A stretch of DNA of 64,000 bases from Syntrophotalea acetylenica (GCF_001888165.1 NZ_CP015455.1:2164001-2228000); one strand, 5' to 3'. Shown: positions 8,614 to 19,405, counted from the first letter of the stretch. The notes: generated by a model not told the origin, from the letters alone. Program-made: numbers and translations.

Positions 8614-8837
8614 AAGGCGTCTCCATGCGAGGATTGCAGGCGAATCCGGATTGCCCGCAGCACGGCTTCCGGTCGCCGTCGTTCGATTCCGGCGTGGCCC
8701 GCTTTTCGGGATCCCACCCTGCGCAGCAGCCGGCCGGCCGGCTGGTCATCGCATCTGCCGGTCGCAGGTTCTTGCCACGCGTGAAAACCATATCCGAAAT
8801 GCAGATCGGCAGTGTACGAAATACGTATCATATCCAT
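8610..8837 (-). pseudogene. Remnant of a YhaO/SbcD-like metallophosphoesterase
   Basis: The 75-codon frame begins MDMIRISYTADLHFGYG, the first metal-binding strand (DxH) of SbcD/YhaO-type phosphoesterases. It then runs into a basic segment with none of the later metal motifs (GD, GNHD, H, GHxH). Intact partners are about 350-420 residues. It occupies the position where YhaO normally sits, immediately upstream of and overlapping the YhaN-like ATPase (ATGA at 8610-8613). The simplest reading is a large in-frame internal deletion that kept both ends and the translational coupling. It could still be expressed as a short peptide. Confidence 0.55.
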
Positions 8838-8873
8838 CGTGTCGGCAGGATGAAAAGGTCAAATCGCGACAGC

Positions 8874-9629
8874 TTAAACGGGGCGGTGGCGGTGCCCACC
8901 TTCCCGGCGCTTGTCCCACCATCCGCGATCGGCTCGGGCGCCAAGCGCTTCGCCGGTGATGATCAGGGTCAAATCAGCCCGCCCCTGCGGCCCCCAAAAG
9001 GGACATTGCTGCGCCTTGCCGGCGATATCGTCAAGCGTGCCGATCAGCAGGCGCTGCCCCGGCAAACTGACCCTGTGAACCAGTGCCACGGGCTGATTGC
9101 AGCCATAACCGCTACGCAGCCGTGCGACAAGCTCCGCCAGAGGGTAATGATTCATGTAGATCAGCAGCGTCACGCCCGGCCGTGCCACATCCTCCAGGGA
9201 CGGCGCCCCGGGACTTTCGGCCAGTGCCCGCGTTGAAACCAGGATCGTGCGGGTGCAGGAACCGGACAGGTTCAGGGTCCTTTTCAGAAGGGCCGATGCG
9301 GCATTGGCGACGCCGACGCCGGGTACCACCTCGGCCCTGTCGCCAAGCGCTTCGATCAACGCCTGAAATGGCGAAAAAAAAGTCAGATCCCCCGGCTGCA
9401 GGAAAACCACATCGCCTTCTGTCAGCAGCATATCGAGCCGCGCCAAAAGATCGTCAAAACCAAAATCGAAGGGATCGAAAACCGGCCGGTCGCCGATCAG
9501 GCCTGCAAAGCTTTGATCCAGGGGCGGGAAAGTAAACACCGCCCGGCAGCGTTTCAGAAGGGCCGCCCCTCGCAGGGTGAGCAACATCGGATCGCCGGGT
9601 CCGGCGCCGACAAAACAGACACGGTTCAC
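8874..9629 (-). CDS. Tetrapyrrole (corrin/porphyrin) methylase family protein
   Basis: The 251-residue protein starts with VCFVGAGPGDPMLLTLRG, the N-terminal SAM-binding motif of the CobM/CbiF/CobA family. It continues with LQPGDLTFFSP, VVPGVGVANAASALL and PVALVHRVSLPG in the order found in precorrin-4 C11-methyltransferases. Those enzymes methylate the tetrapyrrole ring during cobalamin synthesis. No other cobalamin gene is nearby, so the substrate is uncertain. The GTG start at 9629 overlaps the tlyA stop (GTGA), so the two genes are coupled. The C-terminal tail is rich in Arg, Gly and Trp. Confidence 0.7.
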   Translation of the reverse strand: MNRVCFVGAGPGDPMLLTLRGAALLKRCRAVFTFPPLDQSFAGLIGDRPVFDPFDFGFDDLLARLDMLLTEGDVVFLQPGDLTFFSPFQALIEALGDRAEVVPGVGVANAASALLKRTLNLSGSCTRTILVSTRALAESPGAPSLEDVARPGVTLLIYMNHYPLAELVARLRSGYGCNQPVALVHRVSLPGQRLLIGTLDDIAGKAQQCPFWGPQGRADLTLIITGEALGARADRGWWDKRREGGHRHRPV

Positions 9630-10384
9630 GCGTCTGCCCCCTTGCGCAGATAAATCAGAAACTCGCGATTGCCCTTGGGTCCCAGAATGGGGCTTTCCGT
9701 TATCCCCAGCACCTGGCAGTCAAGGGTTTCGGCCAACTGCGCAATACGCTCGACCACCGCCTGATGCTGGCCGGCATCCCGGACCACCCCCCCCTTGCCG
9801 ACCGCGCCCCGTCCGACCTCGAACTGGGGTTTGATCAGGGCCACCACCTCGGCCCGATCGGCCAACAGCGCCAGGGTCGCGGGCAACACCTTGTCCAGGG
9901 ATATGAACGAGGCATCGATCACCGCCAGGACAGGCCGTTCGGACAGGGCCTCGGGCCGCAAATGCCGGATATTGGTGCGCTCCAGATTGATGACACGGCT
10001 GTCCTGACGCAGCGACCAGGCCAGTTGTCCATAGCCGACATCCACCGCATACACCCGCAGTGCACCGCGCTGCAGAAGGCAGTCGGTAAACCCGCCGGTG
10101 GATGCACCGACATCCATGGCGACCTTGTCCGACACATCGATGGCAAACGTCTCCAAGGCTTTTTCGAGTTTGAGTCCGCCGCGGGACACATACGGGATGT
10201 CCTCACCTTTGAGGCGCAGGGACACATCTGTGGATACCTGGGCGCCGGCCTTGTCGATGGTGTGGTGATCCACCACAACCTGGCCGGCAAGAATCAGGGC
10301 TCGTGCGCGTTCGCGGGATTGCGCCATGCCGCGCACCACCAGCAGCTTGTCAAGACGTTCCTTCTGGCCCGTGTTCTTCCCCAT
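9626..10384 (-). CDS. tlyA: TlyA-family rRNA 2'-O-methyltransferase
   Basis: The 252-residue protein has an N-terminal S4 RNA-binding domain (RLDKLLVVRGMAQSRERARALI). A FtsJ-like methyltransferase domain follows, with the SAM motif DVGASTGGFTDCLLQRGA, then VLAVIDASFISLDKVLP and LIKPQFEVGR. TlyA proteins 2'-O-methylate 16S and/or 23S rRNA; the older name is haemolysin A. The start at 10384 was chosen for GGGAGA six bases upstream; an ATG at 10402 is possible. It is the first gene of the minus-strand operon running to the HIT gene and is divergent from the two-domain binding protein. Confidence 0.88.
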   Translation of the reverse strand: MGKNTGQKERLDKLLVVRGMAQSRERARALILAGQVVVDHHTIDKAGAQVSTDVSLRLKGEDIPYVSRGGLKLEKALETFAIDVSDKVAMDVGASTGGFTDCLLQRGALRVYAVDVGYGQLAWSLRQDSRVINLERTNIRHLRPEALSERPVLAVIDASFISLDKVLPATLALLADRAEVVALIKPQFEVGRGAVGKGGVVRDAGQHQAVVERIAQLAETLDCQVLGITESPILGPKGNREFLIYLRKGADA

Positions 10385-10675
10385 TTCGTCTCCCGATTCC
10401 ATTTTATCCGCAGGTATCACAGGGTAGCATAGCCCCCTGTGACGGGCAACCGTTTTGCCGGATCCCCGGTGCCGACCGCCGCTTCCCGCACATCCCTCGC
10501 GGGGACCGCCCGCGGCCCCATTTTTGCATCCCTGTCCCGGGTGGCTGTCACGCCCCGGTCCCGACACACCCTGAATATTCGCAGTCTGAGAAACCGGCCC
10601 GCGCGCCTGGCTTGCGGTTTTGCCGAAAGACCTGAAGTCTTGACCGTCACGGTCACTTTTGTGGAGGTACCTGCA

Positions 10676-12859
10676 ATGACAATGCGATATCGCGCCCCCC
10701 TTCCGGCAAAAACCCGATGCCCCTCGACATCCTTCGCCCCAAGGGGCAGCCGGCCGACAATCCTGGCCGTTGTGCTGCTGGCATGCATGATCGCCCTTGG
10801 CACCGCACCGCTGCCCTGCCAGGCAGGCGGCCCCTTGAAAGTCGCTTTTTTGTACAACAGCCCGGTCGGCGACGGTGGATGGAATCATGCCCATGAACTG
10901 GCCCGCCTGAAGCTCGGCCGCGCCTTTCCCTCCGTCAAAACCCTGGCACTGGCCAGTGTTTCGCGGGAAGATGCACCCGATGTCATGGAAAACCTGATCC
11001 GGCAGGGGGTCAGGGCCCTGTTTGCGACGGACGCCGGATTTTCCGCGGCGGCGGCCCGCCTGGCCGGCCAACATCCCGAGGTCATGTTTTTTGTGTGCGG
11101 CGGCCGCTACCGCGCCCCCAACGTCATCAGCTATGGCGGGAAAATACACCAGCCGGCCTATCTTTCCGGCATCCTCGCCGCCAGCATGTCGGTCAGACAG
11201 CGTCTCGGTTTTCTTGGGGAAGCGGCCGATCCTGCCGCGGTACGCGCCCTTAACGCCTTTGTCCTCGGCGCCCGCTCGGTACGGCCCGCCATCGCCGTGG
11301 AGGCCGCCTGGTGCGACGGCCCTCCCGAGCAGGCCGCCCGCCTCGTCAGAAAATTCTCAGGCAACGGCGTGGACGTGTACTTCAACGGCATCCGCCACCC
11401 TTCTCCGATGCAGGTCGCCATGGACCACGGCATGTTCGCCATTGGCTACGCCACCGACCTGTCCCGGTACGCCTCGGAGCGGCTACTGACCTCCGCCATT
11501 TATGACTGGTCGGTTTTTTATGCCGAAGCGATTCGCGCCCTGCAAGCCGGAACCCTCCCCCCCGGTTCCAGATACCAGGGACTGGAAACCGGCGTCACCG
11601 CTCTGGGCACCATCAGTCCGCTGGTGCCGGTGAAAGTGGTGCAGCAGGTCAAAGCCCGGGAAAAAGCCCTCAAGGAAGGCCGCCTGCAGGTATTTTCCGG
11701 TCCCATCCACGATGCCTCCGGCCAGCTTCGTGTTGCCAGGGGCACAAGTGCGAGCGAGACTCAGCTCGACGTTATGGACTGGCTGCTGCCCGGCATCCGC
11801 ATCATCGCACCCACCAGGCTCGAATCCAGCGACAGGCTCAGGGTTTTCATCGTCCAGAGCTACGGTAACGATGATGTCTGTGGCATCCCGCAGGAAATCG
11901 GGATAAGGGAGGTTCTGCGGCACCGTTTTGGAAAGCGGCTTGATGTCCGCGTCCACTACATGAACACCAAGACCGTCAACAGCAGCCCCGGGCGCATGCG
12001 CACCGAAGCCGCACGGGTTTTGAAAAAAATCCGCGCCTTTGCCCCGCAACTGGTCTTTACGCTGGACGATAACGCGTTTCGGGAAGTGGGGCTGCAACTG
12101 GTCGGGCAACCGTTTCCCGTGGTGTTTTCCGGCTTGAACGGGCAGCCTCGGGATTACCACCGCGCCGTTCCCTTCCTGGACCGGCAGGGCCTGCCGGTGC
12201 GCAATGTCACCGGGGTTTACGAAAAGCTGCATCTGCAGGCGGCCCTGAACGTCATGCGGGAAGCGATGCCGGATCTTCGCCACGTCGTAGCCCTGCTTGA
12301 CCGGACTCCGACCGGCCAGGCGATTCGCAAACAGCTGCAGATCGAAATGCGCGGTGCCGCAAACGGCATCCGGCTGAGCATACGCAGCGTCGCCACCATG
12401 CAGGAATACCTTCGGGAGATCCACGCGATCAACGCCAGTCCGGAAGTGCAGGCGGTGTATCCGCTGGTGTTGAGCATCAAGAATAAAAACAACCAGAGTA
12501 TCGGCCCTCACGAAACCCTGCGCACCTACCTGCGCCACTGTCGCAAGCCAGGCATTCCCCTGAATTTTTCCTTTGCGCAACTCGGGCTGTTCGGCGGCGC
12601 CTCCGTTGATTTCGCCGCCATGGGGCAACAGGCCGGCAACATGGGGGTCAAGCTGCTGCAACACCACGACATCCGAACCCTGCCCATCGAATCGGCCGAG
12701 CGCTCCGTCATCACCTTCAACACCCGGCGGGCCGCCATGCTGGGCATCGAAATCCCGCACACGCTGCTGACAAGCGCGGAACTCTATACCAGCATGCCGC
12801 TGCTGAAAACATCCGGTTCTGCTTCCGCGGGAGCCAAGGGAACACCATGCAAAAAATAG
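10676..12859 (+). CDS. Exported protein with two fused ABC-type substrate-binding domains
   Basis: The 727-residue protein begins with a signal peptide (hydrophobic 28-46, likely cleavage after PCQA at 50). Residues about 54-350 match the BMP/PnrA family ([41 protein letters not shown]), which bind nucleosides and similar ligands. Residues about 385-715 match the ABC_sub_bind (TrpX-like) family ([42 protein letters not shown]). No permease or ATPase gene is nearby. The gene overlaps the histidine-kinase gene by 13 bases, so a role as periplasmic ligand sensor for that kinase is the best inference. GGAGG at 10663-10667 fixes the ATG; the open frame upstream to 10439 is probably not coding. Confidence 0.8.
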   Translation: MTMRYRAPLPAKTRCPSTSFAPRGSRPTILAVVLLACMIALGTAPLPCQAGGPLKVAFLYNSPVGDGGWNHAHELARLKLGRAFPSVKTLALASVSREDAPDVMENLIRQGVRALFATDAGFSAAAARLAGQHPEVMFFVCGGRYRAPNVISYGGKIHQPAYLSGILAASMSVRQRLGFLGEAADPAAVRALNAFVLGARSVRPAIAVEAAWCDGPPEQAARLVRKFSGNGVDVYFNGIRHPSPMQVAMDHGMFAIGYATDLSRYASERLLTSAIYDWSVFYAEAIRALQAGTLPPGSRYQGLETGVTALGTISPLVPVKVVQQVKAREKALKEGRLQVFSGPIHDASGQLRVARGTSASETQLDVMDWLLPGIRIIAPTRLESSDRLRVFIVQSYGNDDVCGIPQEIGIREVLRHRFGKRLDVRVHYMNTKTVNSSPGRMRTEAARVLKKIRAFAPQLVFTLDDNAFREVGLQLVGQPFPVVFSGLNGQPRDYHRAVPFLDRQGLPVRNVTGVYEKLHLQAALNVMREAMPDLRHVVALLDRTPTGQAIRKQLQIEMRGAANGIRLSIRSVATMQEYLREIHAINASPEVQAVYPLVLSIKNKNNQSIGPHETLRTYLRHCRKPGIPLNFSFAQLGLFGGASVDFAAMGQQAGNMGVKLLQHHDIRTLPIESAERSVITFNTRRAAMLGIEIPHTLLTSAELYTSMPLLKTSGSASAGAKGTPCKK

Positions 12860-15800
12860 TTTTTCGCAAATCCCTGACCTGCAAACTGCTGCTGGCCATC
12901 CTGCCGATGCCGATGCTGATCACCCTGATAGGGTTTCTGATCTTCGGTCGCGTAACGACCAATCATATTCTGCAGAACGGGCATACCAAGCTGCAGCAAC
13001 TGGAACAGATTCACCGTGGGCTGTTCATCGCCCAGCTGGACAACTTCCGTGAGCAAAGCCTGCGCATCGCATCCGACAACCAGCTCATTATTCCGCTGAA
13101 GCTGGATGTTTCCTTCCAGCTCAAGGCCTATCTCGACCTGCTGCGCGAACAGAACGACCTTGCCTGCCTCGCGGTTTTCACCCCCGAGGCGGTGCCGGTA
13201 GCCGCCATCGGACAACTGCCGCAGCACAATCCGGATCGCCTGGCCAGCTATCTGAACCGGGCCATTACCCGCGAGCCTCTTGCCTTTTTCTCCGACATGG
13301 CGGACAAGGGAAAACCTTCCCGGCTGGCGATGATGACCTACACGCCGATCCTTTCGGGAACCCGGGTCATCGGCGTTCTGTTTACGGGCAAAACCCTGCG
13401 ACTGGGACCAGCCTTCACCAACAGCCTGCTGGTCGGTTTCGGCACGGTGCAATCCCGCAGCAACGACTCGGAGTTTTTGCTGCCGCTGGTCCAAAGCGCC
13501 CGGACGCGGTCCTTCGGGGGATTGGTCCGGTCGGACAATCCGGCCGTTTTCGCGAGCAAAATGGCCTTGCCGTTCCATGATGAGAAGAACTGTTTCCTGC
13601 TTACCGGACTTGACCTGAGCCGTGACCTCACTGCCAATCGGCGCCTGCTGCTGTACGGCATGGGCAGCAGCGCCATCGTCCTGGTATTGGTCGTATTCTA
13701 CGCCTTGCTGCTGAGCCGCCGTCTGACGCGGCCATTGCGGCAGATCGTGCATATCGCGCAACGCATGCCGGCCGAGCTGCAAACCATTGCCTGGCCGGCG
13801 GCAACGGATGATGAGATCGGCATCCTCAACGGCTCCCTGCAGAGCATGACCGCGCAGCTGAAATCGACCATCGACCAGCTGCAGCAGGCCCAGCAACGGG
13901 CCGAGGAGGCCAATCGCGCCAAATCCCAGTTCCTGGTCAACATGAGCCATGAAATCCGCACCCCCATGAACGGGGTTATGGGCATGACGGAACTGTTGCT
14001 GGACAGTCCCCTGGCGGACAATCAGAAACAGATCGCCGAAACCATCGCCCAGTCCGGCCGGGCATTGCTGCACATCATCAACGACATCCTCGATTTCAGC
14101 AGACTGGAAGCCGGAAAACTGCAACTTGAAACCATCCCTTTCGATATCTGCCGGCTCATCGAGGATGCCGTCGGCCTGTTTGCCGTCAAGGCCCAGGCCA
14201 AAGGGCTGGAACTGGTTCTGGACATTGCCGGTGAGCTGCCTCCGGTGCTGGTGGGCGACCCGGGCCGTTTGCGCCAGGTGCTGGTGAATCTGCTCAGCAA
14301 CGCGGTCAAATTCACCGACCGGGGCTATATCCTGATCACGCTGAAATGCCGACCGGGCCACGACGGGACAACCCTCATTCACATCGATGTGCGCGACTCC
14401 GGCATCGGCATCCCGGCAGAGCATATCCCCCGCCTGTTTCAACCCTTCTCGCAGGCCGATGGCTCCACCACACGCAAATACGGCGGCAGCGGTCTCGGAC
14501 TGTCGATCTGCCGCGATCTGATCGGGCATATGGGCGGGCACATCGCTGTCCGCAGCGAGCCGGGCCATGGCTCGCATTTCTGGTTTGAACTGTCTCTGCC
14601 CAAAGATCCTGCCGGTCGAACCGGCATGCTCGCCGGGATTTCGGAATTCCGGAAAAAACGGGCGCTGGTGATCGATTCCCATCCGCTGGTCCGCCGCAGC
14701 ATCAAACGCCAGCTGCGCCGTTGGGGACTGGCCTGCATTACCGCGTCGAATGGCCGCCAGGGGCTGGAATTGCTGACCATGCAGAATTTCCATTTCGTAC
14801 TGACCAACGCGACCTTGCCCGATTTTTCGGGGGAAGAACTGATGCGCCGCATGGCCTCGCTGGCATCCGTGCCGCCGCCACAGGTCATCATCCTGAAACC
14901 GGCCGGGCACCCTTGCCCCGCATTCGATGGTGACGGCATAAGGTTCATCGGTGATATCAGCAAACCGGTACGTCCTTCCGAACTGCTGCTGAACCTGACC
15001 ACGCCCCCTGCCCGGCCGTCGGCGGCGCCCGAGGAAAACACGGATCCGGTTTCTTGCGGCCGCCCGGAAAAGACCCGGCCGCCCCGGGCCCGAATATTGC
15101 TGGCCGAGGACAATGAAGTCAACCGGCAGGTGGCTGTCGGCATGCTCGAAAAATATGGCTGCGCGGTAGATACCGTCGGCGACGGGACGAAAGCCCTGCA
15201 GGGTTTCAAGACCGGCAACTACGATCTGGTTTTCATGGATTGCCAGATGCCGGATATGGACGGCTATCAGGCCACGCAGATGATACGGCAATGGGAAAAA
15301 CGAAACCGCCCGGCGGCTACGCCGATCATCGCCATGACGGCCCATACTCAAAGCGGCGATCGGGAGAAGTGCCTCGCCGCAGGCATGGACGATTACCTTG
15401 GAAAACCCTTCACGCTGCTCCAGGTCGGGGCCATGCTGAACCGGTGGCTGAGCATCCTCGACCATCGGCGCAGTTCCGGTGATGAAACCGTGGATGGATC
15501 CTTTTCGCTGGAACCCGGGCAGGACCGGCAACCGCCCCCGCCTACGGTTGCCATCGACCGGACCAGGCTCGCCACCATCAAATCCCTGGAGGGGCAGCAG
15601 CAGCCGGGGTTGCTCGCCCGGGTTATCCAGATCTACCTGAAGGAATCGCCCAGGGTTTTGCAAAACATGGAACAGGCCCTGCAGAACGGCCACATGCGCA
15701 TGGTTTTCCAACTGGCCCACACCCTCAAATCGAGCAGTGCCAATCTTGGTGCCCTGTCCCTGGCCGATCTGTGCCGCAAAATGGAAGGCGCCGGAGACCT

Positions 15801-15894
15801 GCCGCCCAGCCAGCGCGATCGGTTGATGGCATCCATCCAGAACGAGTATAATCGCGTTCAATTCGCCCTGATCCAGGAAGGAGGCCAGGGATGA
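12847..15894 (+). CDS. Hybrid sensor histidine kinase (HK-REC-REC-Hpt)
   Basis: The 1015-residue membrane kinase has a first membrane segment at about 13-35, a periplasmic sensory region to about 265, a second segment at 267-289, then HAMP. The HisKA motif is [12 protein letters not shown] with phospho-accepting H368, and the ATPase has [10 protein letters not shown] and GGSGLGLSI. Two receivers follow. The first (from about 604) has Asn654 where the phospho-accepting Asp should be ([10 protein letters not shown]); the second is normal ([12 protein letters not shown]798). An Hpt domain ends the chain ([13 protein letters not shown]958). It overlaps the gene upstream by 13 bases and the regulator downstream by 4, so all three are probably made together as one relay. 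Confidence 0.92.
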   Translation: MQKIVFRKSLTCKLLLAILPMPMLITLIGFLIFGRVTTNHILQNGHTKLQQLEQIHRGLFIAQLDNFREQSLRIASDNQLIIPLKLDVSFQLKAYLDLLREQNDLACLAVFTPEAVPVAAIGQLPQHNPDRLASYLNRAITREPLAFFSDMADKGKPSRLAMMTYTPILSGTRVIGVLFTGKTLRLGPAFTNSLLVGFGTVQSRSNDSEFLLPLVQSARTRSFGGLVRSDNPAVFASKMALPFHDEKNCFLLTGLDLSRDLTANRRLLLYGMGSSAIVLVLVVFYALLLSRRLTRPLRQIVHIAQRMPAELQTIAWPAATDDEIGILNGSLQSMTAQLKSTIDQLQQAQQRAEEANRAKSQFLVNMSHEIRTPMNGVMGMTELLLDSPLADNQKQIAETIAQSGRALLHIINDILDFSRLEAGKLQLETIPFDICRLIEDAVGLFAVKAQAKGLELVLDIAGELPPVLVGDPGRLRQVLVNLLSNAVKFTDRGYILITLKCRPGHDGTTLIHIDVRDSGIGIPAEHIPRLFQPFSQADGSTTRKYGGSGLGLSICRDLIGHMGGHIAVRSEPGHGSHFWFELSLPKDPAGRTGMLAGISEFRKKRALVIDSHPLVRRSIKRQLRRWGLACITASNGRQGLELLTMQNFHFVLTNATLPDFSGEELMRRMASLASVPPPQVIILKPAGHPCPAFDGDGIRFIGDISKPVRPSELLLNLTTPPARPSAAPEENTDPVSCGRPEKTRPPRARILLAEDNEVNRQVAVGMLEKYGCAVDTVGDGTKALQGFKTGNYDLVFMDCQMPDMDGYQATQMIRQWEKRNRPAATPIIAMTAHTQSGDREKCLAAGMDDYLGKPFTLLQVGAMLNRWLSILDHRRSSGDETVDGSFSLEPGQDRQPPPPTVAIDRTRLATIKSLEGQQQPGLLARVIQIYLKESPRVLQNMEQALQNGHMRMVFQLAHTLKSSSANLGALSLADLCRKMEGAGDLPPSQRDRLMASIQNEYNRVQFALIQEGGQG

Positions 15895-18026
15895 CAGCGG
15901 AAAACCTGAACCATGCCGCGATGATCCAGATCGTGGATGATGACTGCAGCATGCGCCTGCTGGCCCGCGCCACCCTCGAGCAGGCCGGGTTTTTGGTTAT
16001 CGAAGCCGAAGATGGCGCCAGAGGTTTGGCCCAGTTCCGCAGCATGCGCCCCGACCTGATGCTGCTGGACGTGGTAATGCCCGGCATGGACGGGTTTTCC
16101 GTGTGTCGAACGCTGCGCGGCCTGCCGGAATACCAGGATATCCCGATCATCATGCTGACCGGGCTGGAAGATGCCAACCTCATTCAGAAAGCCTTTGATG
16201 CCGGCGCCACCGATTTTATCTGCAAACCGATCAACTGGCTGCTGCTGCGTTATCGGGTCATGCACATATTACGCACCGCCCGTCTGCATGAAGACCTCAA
16301 GGCCAGCCGCAGTCGCCTGTCCCTGGCCCAGCGTATTGCCAAACTCGGGCACTGGCAGCTGGACTTCGATTCGGGGCGTTTTACCTGCAGCAGGGATCTT
16401 CGCAACCTGCTCGGGATCGAGGATAAAGCCCGCCTCTCAAGTCCCGAAGATCTGTTGCAGACCGTTCATCCCGATGACCTGCCCCAGGTGCGGGAAACCC
16501 TGGAGCAGGCTATCGCTTTGCGCCAGCCCTACCAGGTCCGCTATCGCATCATGGCAGGGGAAGAGGAGCGCCATATCAGCAGCCAGGGCGAAATCGAAAA
16601 AACCGATGCCCGCCGGCCCCGCGCCATCACCGCAATCGTACAGGATGTTTCCGATCTCCAGCAGGCCGAACAGAAAATATTCGGTCTGGCCCACTTCGAC
16701 ACTTTGACCGGCCTGGCCAAACGCCGGTTTTTCATCGACACCCTGGACGCGGCCATCGATTCCGCGCGGCACAACCATGCAAAGCTGGCCGTGCTGCTGC
16801 TCGACCTGGACCGTTTCAAACGCATCAACGAGTCCTTCGGCCACATGATCGGCGATCAGGTGCTGCTGACCATCGCCAAACGCATTCGCCAATGCCTGCA
16901 GCAATGCGACATTCTGCTCCCGGGCAATACGCTCTGCGATTATTGCATAGCCCGCTTCAGCGGCAATGAATTTGCCATTCTGCTGCCCGAAGTGCTTGAC
17001 GAGGAACAGGTCAGCCAGGTCGCGCGGCTCCTCATAAAAGCCATCGCCCAACCCTTCAGCTTCGGCCATTGCGAGGTCTTGCTCACTACCAGTATCGGCA
17101 TCTGCCTGTTTCCCGAAGGCGCCGACAGCCAGGAAGACCTGATCCGCCACGCCAACATTGCCATGCAGGATGCCAAAACCCGGGGACGCGACTCGTTCCG
17201 CAAATATCATCCCGCCATGGATGAGCCGATCCAGGACCACCTGATTCTTGAAAACGATCTTCGCAAAGCGCTTAAAAACGACGAATTCGTCCTCCACCTT
17301 CAGCCACAGGTCGACATGCGCAGCGGCTGGATTTTCGGGGCCGAGGCGCTGATCCGCTGGAAGCATCCCCAGCAGGGCCTGAAGTCCCCCGGGTCCTTTC
17401 TGCCGGTCGCCATTGAATCGAACCTGATCATCGACATCGACCGCTGGGTTCTGGGCCAGGCCTGCGATCTGATCGCCCGCTGGCGGACCGCGGGCCTGGG
17501 CGACCTGCGACTGTCGGTAAATGTTTCGGGGCAACTGTTCGCCCATGACAACATTGCCGATCTTGTCGCAGAACTGATCCTGCAAAGTGGTATCCGCCCC
17601 TGCCAGCTGGAAATCGAACTGACCGAAAACACCATCATGCAGAATAACCTGAAAACCGTCAGCCACCTGAGCCGCCTCAAAAACCTGGGGGTGCAGATCG
17701 CCATCGATGATTTCGGCACCGGCTACTCCTCCCTCAGCTATCTGCGGAATTTTCCCATCGACACATTGAAAATCGACCGATCCTTTATCCGCGATCTGAC
17801 CGAAGCCCCCAGCGCCATCGCCATCACCCGGGCGATCATCGCTCTCGGTGAAAGCCTTGGCCTGACCATCATCTGCGAAGGGATCGAAACGCCTCACCAG
17901 AAAGAGATGCTCATGGATCTGGGCTGCCACCACGCCCAGGGTTACCTGTTTGGCCGGCCGGACACCCTCGAAAGTTTCACCCGGCGTCTGCAACGCCAGC
18001 AACAGCAGCCGGCGCCTTTCGCATAA
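15891..18026 (+). CDS. Response regulator, REC-PAS-GGDEF(degenerate)-EAL
   Basis: The 711-residue protein opens with a receiver domain (phospho-accepting D60 in [11 protein letters not shown]). A PAS domain follows at about 140-260, then a GGDEF domain whose signature reads SGNEF (357-361), and a C-terminal EAL domain. The EAL domain keeps its catalytic landmarks: E485 in EALIRW, Asn in [30 protein letters not shown] and AQGYLFGRP. It should therefore hydrolyse c-di-GMP, while the cyclase domain is probably inactive and perhaps regulatory. The start ATGA overlaps the kinase stop, marking it as the output of that kinase. The tail is Gln-rich. Confidence 0.9.
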   Translation: MTAENLNHAAMIQIVDDDCSMRLLARATLEQAGFLVIEAEDGARGLAQFRSMRPDLMLLDVVMPGMDGFSVCRTLRGLPEYQDIPIIMLTGLEDANLIQKAFDAGATDFICKPINWLLLRYRVMHILRTARLHEDLKASRSRLSLAQRIAKLGHWQLDFDSGRFTCSRDLRNLLGIEDKARLSSPEDLLQTVHPDDLPQVRETLEQAIALRQPYQVRYRIMAGEEERHISSQGEIEKTDARRPRAITAIVQDVSDLQQAEQKIFGLAHFDTLTGLAKRRFFIDTLDAAIDSARHNHAKLAVLLLDLDRFKRINESFGHMIGDQVLLTIAKRIRQCLQQCDILLPGNTLCDYCIARFSGNEFAILLPEVLDEEQVSQVARLLIKAIAQPFSFGHCEVLLTTSIGICLFPEGADSQEDLIRHANIAMQDAKTRGRDSFRKYHPAMDEPIQDHLILENDLRKALKNDEFVLHLQPQVDMRSGWIFGAEALIRWKHPQQGLKSPGSFLPVAIESNLIIDIDRWVLGQACDLIARWRTAGLGDLRLSVNVSGQLFAHDNIADLVAELILQSGIRPCQLEIELTENTIMQNNLKTVSHLSRLKNLGVQIAIDDFGTGYSSLSYLRNFPIDTLKIDRSFIRDLTEAPSAIAITRAIIALGESLGLTIICEGIETPHQKEMLMDLGCHHAQGYLFGRPDTLESFTRRLQRQQQQPAPFA

Positions 18027-18140
18027 GCGGCCGCCATCGGACGCCAGCAAGACCCGAAAGCTTCTTTATCGACTATACTTTACTTAGAAAAGAGTCTCGG
18101 GAGCAACCCATCGTCATTTACCAACCGGGGATAGCGGCCC

Positions 18141-19337
18141 ATGCCGGAAAAAATACTGCTCGCCCGAAAAGTCACCCCGACCACCGACCGCCTCTACCGC
18201 ATGCTGCGGGAAAAAGGTTATTTTATCCTCAATGCCTCGGATCTTGACGAAACCCTTCACGCCCTGCGTGAGCGTCCGGACCTGCTGATGTTCGATACCG
18301 AAATTGCCGAGAAACCGAGGCCGGAGCAGTGGCCGCCGATGATCCGTTTTTTCCGTGAACATCCCTTGCCCTGCCTGCTCTTTTCCTCCAACGGGCGCCA
18401 TCCGATTCCCGTCAAGCCGCTGGCTCCCTGGACCACCGACAGCCTGCGGCATCCCGTCGATATTCGGGAGGTGGAGTACAAAGTCGCCAGTCAGCTGAAC
18501 CTCCGCAGGTTGACCTACGAGCGGGATCTCGCCCAGCGGCTGCTGCTGCAAAAGCAGAAGGAACTGGACGAAAACCGCCGCTCCGCCGCGCAAATCCAGC
18601 GTGCCCTGCTGCCGACAGGGCAGCCCGCCAAGGCAAACCTCGATTGCGCCTGGAGCTTTATCCCCTGTGAAAAAATCGGCGGAGACCTGTTCAATATCAT
18701 CCCGTTGACGGACGACTTCCTGCTGATCTATCTGCTTGACGTGAGCGGCCATGGCGTTTCTGCCGCAATGGTCACCGTCTCGGTTTTCCAGAGTCTCTCC
18801 CCAAGCAGCGGCAGGTTATTCAAAAATCCGGACACGGCGGGACGCGGCCGCCAATGCCTGTCGCCCTCCGCGATTCTTGCCCAACTCGAGAGGGAATACC
18901 CTTTCGAAAGGTTCGGCAAGTTCTTCACCATCTCCTGTCTGTTGCTGCACACTCCGAGCGGCCGCCTCCGATACAGTTCCGCGGGACATCCGCCGCCGGT
19001 GTGTATCCGCCGTGCCGGATCTCTGGAGTTGCTGGCCAGCGGCGGATCGATCATTGGCGCTGGAGCCCGGGTTCCCTTCGAGGAGGGGGAAATCATCCTT
19101 GAACGGGGAGACCGGGTGTTCCTGTATTCCGACGGCATCATCGAACATGCCGATGCCCAGGGGGACATGTTCGGACCGCAGCGTCTTTACCGCAAGCTGC
19201 AGCAGCAGAGCAAACGCCGACTCGCCGCGGCCTGCGACCAGATTATCGAAACACTGCGCACCTTTGGCCAGAAAACACCTTTCAGAGACGATGTGACCCT
19301 GCTCGGCATCGAATTCGGCGGTACCGGAAAACCCTGA
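18141..19337 (+). CDS. SpoIIE/PP2C-type protein phosphatase with receiver-like N-terminus
   Basis: The 398-residue protein has an N-terminal domain (1-110) that resembles a receiver (DLLMFDTEIAEKP) without clear acidic-pocket or Lys signatures. A coiled-coil linker (about 120-155) precedes a SpoIIE/RsbU-type phosphatase domain with IGGDLFN, LLDVSGHGVSAAMV, YSSAGHPPP, LYSDGIIE and FRDDVTLLGIEF, so the metal-binding residues are present. Such enzymes dephosphorylate anti-sigma-factor antagonists in partner switches. No anti-sigma or antagonist gene is adjacent, so the target is unknown. It follows the c-di-GMP regulator after 114 bases and may have its own promoter: TATACT at 18074-18079 with no good -35. 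Confidence 0.85.
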   Translation: MPEKILLARKVTPTTDRLYRMLREKGYFILNASDLDETLHALRERPDLLMFDTEIAEKPRPEQWPPMIRFFREHPLPCLLFSSNGRHPIPVKPLAPWTTDSLRHPVDIREVEYKVASQLNLRRLTYERDLAQRLLLQKQKELDENRRSAAQIQRALLPTGQPAKANLDCAWSFIPCEKIGGDLFNIIPLTDDFLLIYLLDVSGHGVSAAMVTVSVFQSLSPSSGRLFKNPDTAGRGRQCLSPSAILAQLEREYPFERFGKFFTISCLLLHTPSGRLRYSSAGHPPPVCIRRAGSLELLASGGSIIGAGARVPFEEGEIILERGDRVFLYSDGIIEHADAQGDMFGPQRLYRKLQQQSKRRLAAACDQIIETLRTFGQKTPFRDDVTLLGIEFGGTGKP

Positions 19338-19376
19338 GCCGCTGCCCTGTCTCGCGATCCGCGGCACTGCCGGGTC

Positions 19377-19405
19377 TTGACAAGACACCGCCCATTGGGC
19401 ATATT
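19377..19405 (+). promoter_or_regulatory. Sigma-70-type promoter of purT
   Basis: A consensus TTGACA (19377-19382), 17-base spacer and CATATT (19400-19405) lie about 50 bases upstream of the purT ATG. Confidence 0.55.

Noticed and set aside
10439-10675. N-terminal extension of the double binding protein
   Set aside because: It would put about 79 polar, Arg/Pro-rich residues before a clear signal peptide. The GGAGG site supports ATG at 10676.
12784-15861. A very long open frame (over 1000 codons) on the minus strand opposite the hybrid kinase gene
   Set aside because: It has no domain similarity, mirrors codon-position bias of the GC-rich plus-strand gene, and has no ribosome-binding site. 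The plus-strand frame has clear kinase motifs.
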